From NCBI GenBank assembly GCA_024036415.1, contig JAMWET010000756.1, positions 386,001 through 450,000 on the forward strand: 64,000 nt of DNA. Reading direction: 5' to 3'. The translations under genes were made by a program, and so were the position numbers. The notes beneath the pieces were generated by a model. It had not been told where the DNA came from and searched no databases. It was given only the letters and a program-made list of their open reading frames with translations. Of this stretch, positions 27,190 to 38,379 are shown one piece after another. The stretch comes from Prochilodus magdalenae (Eukaryota; Chordata; Actinopteri; Characiformes; Prochilodontidae). Positions within the stretch are counted from its first letter, which is position 1. The number at the start of each line of letters is the position of its first letter.

Positions 27190-27760
27190 CCCCCCTCTCT
27201 CTCTCTGGTATTAATATTGGGCAGTGCAGGGCCGTGCTGGTGATTTCAGCTCCTCTCTCACTCTGATAGATGGCTCTTGCTGATATATGATCTATGATGC
27301 ATGCGCAGAAAGGCCAGCTCATCTTTATTCATGAGCTTTGTAATGTCATTTCCTTTTAAAGTGGCAGAGCCCACAATCTCAGCTGTAGCTGGGGTCCCCC
27401 CCCTATACTTTTATGCTAACGCTGCCTCATGTTTTGGAGATTTTAAAGCCCTCTTCAAGGGTTCTTAAGAATGGGAGATTGGCTGGATTAATGAATGCTC
27501 CTCCAAATTACACTTGTTTAATGGATATTGTTTGCTTCAGATCTCATGAATGTTTTTCACAGAAGATTAGCTTTTAGTGGCATTACCATTATTTTTCAGT
27601 TGAGCCATTAATAGACTGGCCAAGTGTGCACCAAGTTGTCTCTCTCCAGTGAAGCAGTTTTAGGTTGTTATAATGATCTTCTAGCAGCTAAGATACAACC
27701 CCAGGACCTGCTCATTAAACCTCGGGAAAACAATCTTAGCAGAGGGAGGGGGTTGAGGGA
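27190..27760. promoter_or_regulatory. candidate conserved noncoding element
   Basis: A 0.5-kb block of non-repetitive, balanced sequence with homeodomain and octamer-like sites (for example 'ctttattcatgagctttgta' near 27322 and 'ggattaatgaatgctcc' near 27484). It has no credible coding frame. Judged only by appearance. Confidence 0.3.
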
Positions 27761-28384
27761 TCATGAGTGATTGAACTGCTCATTTGTGCTGTGCATAAAT
27801 ACAACATATACACGAAATAACATCTAGAGATGTTTTCTTTATTTCGGGAAATTTCCATGACCCGTTTTCTTAACCTCTCTCTCTCTTTCTCTCTGCCTCT
27901 CCCTCGGCGAGTGTAGTTTCCTGCAGTAGGTGTAGGAAGAACCTACCGCCTATCTGTCTCTGAAATGACTTTTTAATGGCCAACTGGATTTGCTCATCTA
28001 TCACAGGTCTGCTCCTTTCCTGATTCTCAGATAAACTCTAATGGATTCTGTCCCTAATGTTCACACAGTCACCAGCCCACAGCTCACTGTTCTCTGCAAT
28101 GCAAAATAAATGCATCTGTGTGGGGTTTTTTCAGAGTCAGCTGCCGGCTGGAAAAACACAACAAGAAATATTGCATGTTGCTCAGTAAATATGCGATAGT
28201 GTACAACTATACAACACAAACACACAGCATAACCCATATAGGTTTTTGACTACTCAGGAGCCCTTGCGAAAGCAATCTGTAGTAATGGTGCCGAAATGTG
28301 CACTGGATTAAAACAAGAGTCTTACAATAGTCAATAATAGATCATATACTAACATATAGTACACGTTATACTGTAGACTGCTGT

Positions 28385-28436
<52 letters not shown>

Positions 28437-28511
28437 TTGTATATACAGATGGGAGATGTATATAGTGTAAAATTAAAAAAAAAAAAAATATATATATATA
28501 TATATATATTT
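28385..28511. repeat. (AT)n microsatellite, two blocks
   Basis: A pure AT run (about 28389-28430) is followed, after about 45 bases and a poly-A stretch, by another TA run (about 28488-28509). Confidence 0.95.
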
Positions 28512-28794
28512 TCCATATGGGAGGAAGCGGGTTATGTTTTCTCACCTAATTTAAGTAAAGATTTCATAAAAAAAACAAACACAATTCTGCCCTTACTCCA
28601 AATACAGTTGACTGGAAAAACATGCATGATGTCTTCTTTAGTTTTGTATTGAACTTATAAGGCTAAAGTAGCTAAAAAGTAATGGAAGTTTACATCATGC
28701 AAAGTCTTGTCACGGATTCCTACTCTTATTTATTTTCCTAAATCAGTGCCACTGAAAAACTAAGCAAGATGTTAACATGTTGAGATCCATGTTT

Positions 28795-29560
28795 AAAGTA
28801 AAGGGAATATTGGACAGATATTCATCACCTGTGACTGAAACGCATGGATGAAAAGTTTCTGGATGTAAGTGAGATCAACATTCAGCCGTTCTTGATTCAG
28901 AGACTTGCACAGTTCGGCCAAATTTGGTGGAAGCCTTGGCACAATTCTTTCCTGTAGACTGGGATTTTTGCCACTTCTGGCTTCTTTAGTACATCCCATC
29001 CCCAAGACTTTTAATGGGGTTTAGGGTCAGGACTCTGTGGTGCCCAACACGTGTGAAAATGATTCCTCATGCTTACTTAAATATGCCTTCAACAGGGAAG
29101 GAAAAGGTCCTTTCATGGCATAACCTGCTCATTCAATACACAGAAGTAGCCAGCTGCCATATAACATTGCTGAGTCTGAACCTGACCAGTTGAAGCAACT
29201 CTAGATTGTGACACTGCCTCCAAAATCTGGTACAATGGACACTGTGCATTCCCTCTTACCCATCTTAAATAACATACATCTGAAGTTATCAGACCACATG
29301 ACTTGTCTCATTGCTCCACTCATAAAGTCCAATCTTTATGCCCAAAATTGAAGGCTTTTTTTTCGATTAGCCATTGTACACATGGAAATGCTCTAGGCTT
29401 TACTATTAAACATAGCCTATACACCAAGTCTATCTAATCATAGCTATTAAAGATCTTTTTCCCACCACAATTTAAAGGGAAAATATCGACTCTGCTGAAA
29501 AACAGTAACATCTTATCCACAACCATGAGAGACGTCGTAACAGTATACATAAAACTGTTC
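28795..29560 (-). pseudogene. degenerate Tc1/mariner-family transposase
   Basis: On the minus strand, broken blocks match in order the transposase of abundant fish Tc1-like elements. Near 29545-29510 is the N-terminal 'AAAGATGTTA' type start region. Near 29320 a frame reads HKDWTL. Near 29290-29270 is a VMWSDN-like core (catalytic DDE-region motif of the family), and near 29200 NWSGSDSA. At the C-terminus (about 28990-28840) is RSGKNPSLQERI...LTYIQKLF, resembling the 'LVTLQKLIETMPRR' end. The copy has stops, frameshifts and internal deletions, so no functional protein is expected. The flanking terminal repeats were not located. Confidence 0.7.
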
Positions 29561-31780
29561 GTTTAAAGTGCAAAACATTGTACAAAATGATCAACCATTT
29601 GGCATCACTGCTCATCTCCATACTACTGAGGTTCAAAACCAGGGGTAAAGGGTTGAAGGGGGTGCAGGTTTGAAAGAGGAGTGAGGGGTGTGGGGACAGC
29701 GAGGGCTTTTTAGGAGTCAGGCCTGTGAAATGAGATGCTAATCAGAAGCAGCAGGAGCATGAACGGGCTACGCGTGGCCACCGTGAATATCTCACACTGA
29801 TATGATAAATTATGCTAAATCTCTGACCCTGCATGACCTTGGGGAGGCTGGTGTAAAGAGCCAAGATGCTGTTAGGACTGTGGAGCTAAGATGGATGGTT
29901 TTTGGAAAGATGGCATGGTGGGAAGATTAGCCATGTAGTTAGAACAGCATAAAGACTGCACAAGGTGGAGAAGTGGGAGGTAGCATACCTACATATTACA
30001 GGTAGGCTAAGCATTAGAGTGATGGCATAGGGTGAGCAGTGTGATGTAGGGAGTTGGGGAGGGTGTTAGGACGTCTGGCTGGGTGTAGCATTTCTGCAGC
30101 TCATTAGCATGAGAAAAGAACGCTGCATAGTAGTTATGCTGCTCTGTCCAGGGTTGATAACAGCAAGAAGCGTGCCAGACTAGCACAAACTTAATGATAC
30201 ATGACATCTCACCAGGTGGCAGCCAGGCACCACATGTCTTTTCCTACTTTCTATGGTTATACTCTTTTCTTTTTCTTTTCTGAAGAGAGTAAATCCCTGA
30301 AGCATGGCTTGCTGCTTGTGACCAACTCATACAGACCCATATCGGAGAGACTCATTAACTTGTGGTTGGCATTGGAATTGGACTAGGATAAATGAGTGTT
30401 TGCAACAGTAGATAAGACTGTCATTAGAGTTCGTTATTAAACATTTACAAACATGCTATGCTTCAAGTGTAGATTAGCATAGCTTACAACAGGCTGCTCT
30501 ATCCTTCTTTCTGATTGTTTCCATGAAGGAGAGAGAGAGATAAAATGGCTACGTAACATTCACATGCTAGTCACCACAACAGAGCTAATACAAGAATATT
30601 TTAATACAATTTTATATTAGCACCCCCATACACATACACGTACTGTCACTTCTTCATTATGCATGATGGATAGCCCAATTTAAAAAGCTGCTGAGGGAGT
30701 CTAATTTAGGCATGAGATTTTTAACGAGATTAAACATTTCACATTCATAGCGGGTAATCGATGCAGACGTTTCTATCATACGTAGACCTCGCTGCCCCAG
30801 TGTTTACATACACATTTAAATACATCCGTCAGGGAGTAATTACATTAAAGTCACACTGGTGCTCAGTCATTCTTTTGTTTAGACCTTATACTCCTTTTTA
30901 GCTTACTTATAACGAAGGATCACTGTTTTACATAGAAACCTATTGTGGAAATTTATATATTTCGGAATGTGAGAGTTTGCACTTCTCTTTTTTCTTATAA
31001 GTACTACAGAGCAATGAATCACACTCCCCTTTCGTATTACCACCATCACTATGATACACAATTCCAGATTTTCCTCATCTTAGTTTTTCTCCATGGCTGT
31101 CCCCTCCTGTGTTTCATGGCAAATATAGCCAGGGCTATGTAGTGGCCTGCGGACTGAGGCATGATTTATTTTAGTTATGTGTGGATGTCCAGTGCAGAAT
31201 AGCCTATTGTGTTGATCACAAAGAGAAAGGCCAGTCTCAGCAGCCAGGCAGATGGCACATTTTAGAATTAGAGACAATAGTGTTCGCCCAGAGTTCTATT
31301 AAAGAACGCACAGAGCTGCATACTAATCATGCATACATTAAAGCAGTGGCCAGTGAAAGCCACACATGAAGGGTTTTATATCCTCCTTAACACAAAATCA
31401 GAAATGAGATATCCCACTCTGCATCCTTAACATATCCAGAATCTGTAAATTCTTGCCTGTGTTTTATTGTATGATGATCGTGCTTGTCTTTAGTTGTCCT
31501 TCAATGGAGCAGGGATGTAATGTTGTAGGACATGTAAATGGAACGTCTTCCTAAAATCATATCATTAATAAGTATCAGATGTGTATAAAACCCACAAAAT
31601 ATCACAGACAACATTTTAATAAATTATAAAAATTTGCAGGCCCACGTTTTCTTAAAGGTGTTGTCACAGAAGCAACAAAAAAACCTCACATCAACCTCAC
31701 ATCAAAAGAACATCATGATAAGAACACAACTAGAAGATGAATTTGAGCTAAAACCATGAAGCAGCTCTCCCTTGTTTCCA
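29561..31780. other. gene-free region
   Basis: No gene supported. The segment at about 30650-30870 has the look of a noncoding regulatory block: 'agtctaatttaggcatgaga', 'cgggtaatcgatgcagac' and 'gggagtaattacattaaagt'. The remainder is unremarkable unique sequence. Confidence 0.5.
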
Positions 31781-31789
31781 TTCCAAACC

Positions 31790-32420
31790 AGCTCCACACT
31801 CTCCTCCCCCTTTCTGCAGGTGCAATTTAATGAGATGCAAATGAGATATGCATACAGCCAATCTCATGTGCCATGATTAAGCAGAGGATATTAACCATTC
31901 TCTCTCTCTCTCTCCCTCTCTCTCTCTCCTTTTTTTCATTTTTTTAATTCCATCTTCTGTTCTGTCACTTCATTACAGAACTGGTGCAACAGTGAAATCC
32001 GGAAGGAAACGAAAAAGAAAACACAGTTCTTCGGATTTATCCTCCTTGTTAGCATGCAAACAGAAAAGAAATATTTGAGCTTCATTTCAGCCTGATGCAA
32101 GGGCATGGGACATCCTAACCACCATTTTCTTCCTCTCCCTCCCATGTCTGTTGTCCTTTGCTTTTGACAGAACCCATTTCAGTCTTTTTTTTTTTTATCC
32201 ATTTGCATAATGAAGATGAGGTGAAATTAAGATCCCCAGCAGAGTCGAGATGAGAAGGCCGATGATCCAAACCTCATTAACACAATGAGATTAGCATATC
32301 CAGGCGTAATCCTCTCCAACTGCTGTAAAAAAAAAGAATGAAAATTCAGGCATGACAAATTAATTCTCTAATTTCGCGAAGTCGTTAACGTCTGTTTTCG
32401 CGTTGTCATAAGAAGTTCCT
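31790..32420. promoter_or_regulatory. candidate conserved noncoding element cluster
   Basis: Two blocks, about 31795-31895 and 32150-32420, are separated by a CT tract and lower-complexity sequence. The first has a perfect octamer ATGCAAAT (31835-31842) beside 'gagatatgcatac'. The second has repeated TAAT/ATTA cores (for example 'cctcattaacacaatgagat' near 32271 and 'caaattaattctctaatt' near 32357) and 'tttgcataatgaag'. Homeodomain/POU site density without coding potential suggests an enhancer. No alignment was done. Confidence 0.35.
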
Positions 32421-33289
32421 CAGATAAACAATGCTTCTTTCAGGGCGGGGGCGAAATCGTTAGCCTCTGACCGTCACTGCCCTCAGATGCAGAATTGGCG
32501 AGGTGATGCCAATGCAACATCTGATGCACAAAGGTCTGTAAATCCCTCCCTTCTGAGAGAGAGAAACAAAGAGGAGAGAATGACGGAGACACAGGGAAGA
32601 AAAAAATGTGCATTATTCATATCCCTCATCTATGTCAAACATCCAGCAAGGATCTCAGTTCTCTCAAAGCTGCAACTTTCATATTTTCTCTGAGCCCAGG
32701 TTAAATTCAGTAGGTGCTCAAAGCCATCTGATCTTCCGCAGGCTTCTTGCTTTCTCTATCAGTTCAATTTTGGAGAAAAATATGTCCTTGTGCCCCGAAG
32801 GATTTCTTACTGTCCATCTGTTGGGGCACCTTGTCTAAAAGGGGATTTTCCATCCAGGTGTGTCCAAAAAATCCAGATCCTTAGATATTGTTGTTAATTT
32901 GTTTTTACATGTTTTAAATCCTTCACTGATACTATTGAACAGTAATCAACTAACAGTTGCTGAAAATGATCCAATCAGAAGCCACCATTTTGCTGAGTCA
33001 TTGCTGACTGGTCCAAGGCCTCCTTAGTTCCCTCCTCAGTTACTCTCTGCATCTCTTGTTTTTCTCATCCTCTCAACTGTTTTCCAGTCAACAAGTGCAT
33101 TAGATTCCAGCGCCAAGGCTTGAAGATGGATCCGGTGTTGCAGAAGGTTGCATGAGATGTAATATTGTCTTCTCTAGTGTACTGCCCTCTTCGAATCTTC
33201 ATCAGCAGCAAGCCCAAGAGACTTCGGATAGTTGGCACCGGGCTCTACTCGCTGTCCTGGCATCCGCAGGCATTCCTTCAGTTAGCCAT

Positions 33290-34190
33290 ACCCGCCCATC
33301 GCTTTTATTCATCGCACGCGTTGCTGCCACATTCCTCCTCTGTGACCAAATCTGTCACACTAATTAACCCAACAAACTCTGCTGGTGTTAATTAAGCTGT
33401 CGGATCAGAGTGTTTGTCGCTCTTTTGTTTTGTGTTTTTTGTCCCTCGGGCTCTTTGTCTTTGCCAAGTGGCACACGACGGGAGCTGTTGCCGCAGAGAC
33501 ACGTTGGCACCGTGCCATTCTTGAAGCGGAGCCATGATTCCAGGAACCAGACGGCACAGCGGAGATCCTGGCACACCGCCGAACATTAGCAAGTGCTAAT
33601 ACGCGGCGCCAACACAAAGATACGTGACGAATCCCTCAACGTGGCGAAATACCCATGGACGCATCCTCGAAACCCGTCCGATATACCAGGAAAGGTTGTC
33701 CCATCAGGATCACTTTGTCCAGGCATAGAGGGCATGAATCGAGAACCAAGGTGGCACTCATATCATGTGAGGTACAGCAGGAGAATCTGAGCATCTCATC
33801 GTCTTCTCTGTTTCCATGTCTGATGTGGTGGAACAATCTGGCAAGATGTTTTCCATCACTGAAGAAAAAGAGAGAAAACAGCTTCGTTAACGCACTCAGA
33901 CCCAAATTCTCGTTAGTGTGGTGTAAACGCAAATGGCGCAAACATTCCAACTTACACAGTGGAGATCCTCAGGGTCTGATGGAATCCAAAATGGTCTCCA
34001 ACTTTTGCCAACTTGCTTGCATCGCTCACCCCTACAAATCACTTGTCCGTGCTGGATGGCAGCTGGGTGATGACTCTTTTCTGTCTCTCCTCTCTTCCTC
34101 TCACTGATGCCCGCGTGCCTACACTCCCTCGCTAGCGCCCGCGCTGAGTGGATGGCACGGTGCCAACCTCGCACGACCACCTAGCTCATT
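33290..34190. other. CpG-richer noncoding block with paired palindromic motifs
   Basis: Compared with the AT-rich surroundings this block has many CpG dinucleotides, particularly at 33460-33690. It contains 'gttggcaccgtgccat' near 33503-33519 and its exact reverse complement near 34151-34167. Open frames on both strands (up to 150 codons at 33655-34107) show no recognised domain and overlap one another. It could be an unmethylated regulatory island or an unannotated noncoding transcript's promoter. Confidence 0.4.
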
Positions 34191-34199
34191 CGCCACTCT

Positions 34200-37090
34200 G
34201 CATCAGGCCCTTCCCCCACAGCCTCCCCCTCTAGCTTCCCACATCTCTCTCTGTCTCTACTACTCTCCCTTCTACTTTTGATCTGCAGTCCTCTCTATTT
34301 CTTGATTACAACAGATTTCAGATTAGTAGTTATCACACTGAAAACATATCAAACAAAAGCATGTGCACAACAAAAAACCTCTCAGCGATCAACATTCTCT
34401 TCTGTGTGAACAGATGGCCTTAGCTATCAATGCGTTTAGTTCATCCTTTAAGACACACGCATTCTCAATTCTCCAATCCTGTCAAGTGGGCCCCAACAAG
34501 TTGTTTTCCCCTTCTGTCCTCTTTTTCCCTTTTCTCTTCCCACTTCATTCAAACAAACTGAGCGTGAAGCACGCCGCAACAGGAGGTAACCACAAAGGAA
34601 ATTAACTGTATTAGCATATCATCTAATTCCATGAATATGCAAACAGAATGTCTAATTTATGGGTTTCTATTATAACCTATTCAGCAGTTCTCTAAATCTC
34701 TTACTTTTTACTTCCTCCAATTTCCGTCTTTTCTTCCTTTCTTCTTCTGTCTTCTGTCTCTTATTCCATATCCTTATGTATGGGAGACCTGTACAACAAA
34801 AATCAATAGGAACCAAGATCAGAATTAACAGCTCAAACAACAAAGAGGCCACTAAGGAAGACATGGTATGACTATGTAAATAATCCCATCTATAACTATC
34901 ATCAGAAGTTCCATCAATAACTTCGGTCGGTCAGTCATTTAAAATAGTTAATCACATCATTTTTGCAAAGTCAAACATGGTCAATCACATTTCTCTTATT
35001 TTCTTAAAAGAGAGACTGTTTCAATTTAAAAAGCAGTGCATTCATTCATTATACATCCATACTAGCTTGAATATATCTGATCAAATTGTTTTGTTCGTTT
35101 TGTCTGGTTTTCTAAGCAAACATTTTCCACAGAAGACACTTTTATATTATGTATATTATGTTTTTTGACATCTTAGTGCAAAAAAAAAAATCCCAACTAT
35201 TTTACTATATGCTTGCTGAGATCACATGAACCTGAACATGAAGACAACCTAAACACAGGGTGAGCATAAAAAGGATAGGGTTTCCAGCTGTCATTAGAGT
35301 AAAGGGTAAACCAATTCCTCTGCAACTGTAGCCTGCTCATACTTATACTACTACATTCTGTCTTCTGTCAAGGAGATCTAGAGCTTAGCTGTCGCATTTG
35401 TTAGTTTGCTGCTTGTTGCTTGAGACTGACAACATTGCAGTAGCTGAGAAGGTAGAGTCATCAGTGGATCTTGCCTTTAGCTGCAGAGTCAGTCAAGCAT
35501 CATATAGTGCATATCAGCTCATTTTCAGGCTAGGACTGCAGATGATTGAAGGGTCAAACTAGGAAAATGTGTCAACAGTGTTAAAACATTTTGTGGCTTT
35601 AATCATAAGAAATATGAATGATATAAAATTTCTCATTTCTAAACAAGTATATGACTGTAAAAACATCCATCAGAAAGAGACAAACATCTTGCAAGAACTG
35701 TTGTCTGATGTCTGGTTCTGCTATAATGCCTCTGCTGTAAAATAAAACATGCTGGAATCTGAAAATATATGACAAGCAGTCTTATGCAATGTGCTTCATA
35801 ATGCTGGATTAACAAACCCTGCATGCTGTTTAGCGCTGCCACTTATTTACCCGCTTTGCCCCCTAAACATAACTCAATGAGGCGCATCATAATCAATAAC
35901 GTCACTCAACAATTCAATTTGGTTACAGTTCTTTAGGAAATCATTTATTTCACCATGAAATTTCAAATGTCTCCATAAAGGGATTTGATTGTTCAGAATT
36001 AAATTTACTAAGGCATAAAAGTACATAAATGTAATTACTATGTACACAGTAGGTGTATAGACAAATGTTCAATATTTTTAGGATCTGAAAACGCTAGCTG
36101 CCCTATACGTTTATGTGAAGCCAGCACAGGGATGCAATGTTTTGTTCCATCAGTCCATCTTACACTGTAAGAAGACAACTATGCTATGGTTTTAAAAAGA
36201 TGTGCAGCAGTCCATAAGCCATTAAGGAGAAAGTGAAACAGAAAAAATATAACAATATCTGCAAACTGACAACAAAGCTAGTGGAAACATAGACTGACCA
36301 CCCCAGAATCCAGACCGCGACATCACTGACTGTATTTGTGATTTCTCAGATCATCATAAGTAATGCCATTTCTCTAACTGAACTTTGGATAAAATGCAAT
36401 CTCCTTTCGAATGACTGAAAGTCTTCTGAAGGGAAAGGCTGACATCCTAAATACTGAACAATGTGATGACTCCTGACTACTGTTTGAGCAACGCTCCCTC
36501 TTATAAAGGAGAACATGGATGGTGCCATGCTTGCTGGATCAGGTCATAGTTGTACAACTAAACTGAGATTAGCAGCACTAAAATTAGATCACCTTAGTTC
36601 ACTTTTACTCCTTCAGCATTCCAGCATGCACTCACACACTCTCACACACATTCACACTCAATGAGTTACAGTAAGGGGGCACTAGCAGGACGTCGGGGTG
36701 TATAAATCACATTTTCCATCAGCTCCTGGTCTGACCTTTAACCTGAAGAGTTGTATGGTTTTCAGGAAGGTGTGTGTGACCTGGTCGATAGTTACAAGGT
36801 CTCTGCTCCTCGACACCATATTATTCTCACATCTGTCCATTAGTGGGGCAGAGAGAGTAAATCTCTGTCTTTCTCACTCCCATTGCCTCCGTCTTCCTCA
36901 CTTTCTCCACCATCTCTTACACATGCAGAGAGGAGGGGAGAGTAAGAGAGAGACAGAGAGCGCATCGGAAATATTAAGAACAGCATGGAATTACAATTGC
37001 CATGCATGTCACGGGGCCTTCAGGTAGTGTTGCCATGGAGATCTACAGATGGAGGTGTGTGAAGGTATCATATTTGACGCGGATACTGGG
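34200..37090. other. gene-free region
   Basis: AT-rich unique sequence with pyrimidine-rich patches (34200-34280, 34690-34760). No gene, RNA or clear element recognised. Confidence 0.5.
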
Positions 37091-37110
37091 TCTTGGCTGA
37101 TGTGCATGTT

Positions 37111-37111
<1 letters not shown>

Positions 37112-37163
<52 letters not shown>

Positions 37164-37190
37164 GTACTTATACATATATATATATATACA
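37112..37190. repeat. (TA)n microsatellite
   Basis: About 45 bp of pure TA, then interrupted TA to about 37190, ending with a short CA run. Confidence 0.95.
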
Positions 37191-37939
37191 CACACAGACC
37201 TGCATCAATAAATACACGTGTGCTTCAGGTATAACCCATCCTCCATATTACTCCGCTGTTTTATCATCCACTTGCGTTATTTATTGTCTTAAATTCAGCA
37301 AAACCACCTTTACAAATATTAAGTAGGGGAAAGCACGCCACAAACAAATGAACCATGAATATTTTATTGGAACTGTGGGTTGTGTCAGCAACCAGACAGA
37401 CATTTCTCAAGATTCACCCTGAAGACCATTCTGAATTGTCTGTATGAGTGTGTATCAGTTATGTGTATATTTTAATCACCCTCTGGTGGTTGTAATATTG
37501 CACCATTTTTAATCATTTCAACAACCTACAGCATGAGCTAGCCAGGCTTAAGTCTAGCCACCACGCAGAGGAGTTACACTGTAACGCAGTGTTACGGACT
37601 CTAGACTTTGTATGCATTAGTGTATTATTTATCCTAACATTTGCACATCTACTTTATGACCAAAAATAAATGTGCAATGTAGTTTGCTTATACATATGAA
37701 TATTTTTTAAAATGAAATTGGGTGTTGGAGAGTACTGTACTTTAAAAAGTATTACTATATTTATTATAATGATGTACCATTATTCTAACATATTACAGCT
37801 GAATTGTTATCTATGATGCATCAGTTACACTTCTAGGTATGTTTAGTAAATTACTCCTCACTACTGCAATTCTCCTTCTCGTAAAGGAGAAAGCTGAGGG
37901 TACCATGTTTGGTGGACTGTATGTGTAGGTTAAACATTT

Positions 37940-37971
37940 ATATACACACACAGACACACACACAGACACAC

Positions 37972-38006
<35 letters not shown>

Positions 38007-38007
38007 T
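37940..38007. repeat. (CA)n-(TA)n compound microsatellite
   Basis: A run of 'cacaca' units with interruptions is followed by pure AT. Confidence 0.95.
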
Positions 38008-38080
38008 TGTATATGTGGGATATGTGTGAATGTGTAATAAAAAGTCCTATCTTAAATAAAAAAGTACAGACTATTACAGG

Positions 38081-38253
38081 AGAAGGAAAAAATGTGCTTA
38101 AAATTCAAAGCAATTTTAATGCAAAGCAAATGTAATTACATTTGATAATTTTTCTAATTAGAAAATGGCATAACAAGAAGGAAAAAATGTGCTCGTAATA
38201 TCAAAGCAATTTTGTTGCAAACAGTGATTGATTTTTTTTGTTAGAAAATGGCA
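38081..38253. repeat. two-copy imperfect tandem duplication, period about 95 bp
   Basis: Both copies begin 'agaaggaaaaaatgtgct' (38081 and 38176), share 'caaagcaattttnntgcaaa' and end 'ttagaaaatggca' (38170 and 38253). They differ by several substitutions and a small length change. Confidence 0.75.
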
Positions 38254-38379
38254 ATATATTTGATTGCAAAAGATTTCAAATGATTGCAAAGATTTTCTTT
38301 TCAAGCATCACTGGTAATCGTTTTTTCTCTCTCTTCATTTCTCATAGATCTGTAAAGGTAAAGCTGTAAGTGCGCACTG

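Larger units (their letters stand above)
24161..28380. other. gene-free region downstream of zfhx3, first part
   Basis: No gene supported. The stretch includes two segments that look like conserved noncoding elements (25590-25970 and 27190-27760, separate entries) and an imperfect tandem duplication at 26004-26903. Otherwise it is unique sequence with short CT or GA tracts. Confidence 0.6.

Noticed and set aside
33655..34107. 150-codon open frame in the CpG-rich block
   Set aside because: No recognised domain, heavy overlap with other frames on both strands, no splice-supported context; likely chance in a region of higher GC.
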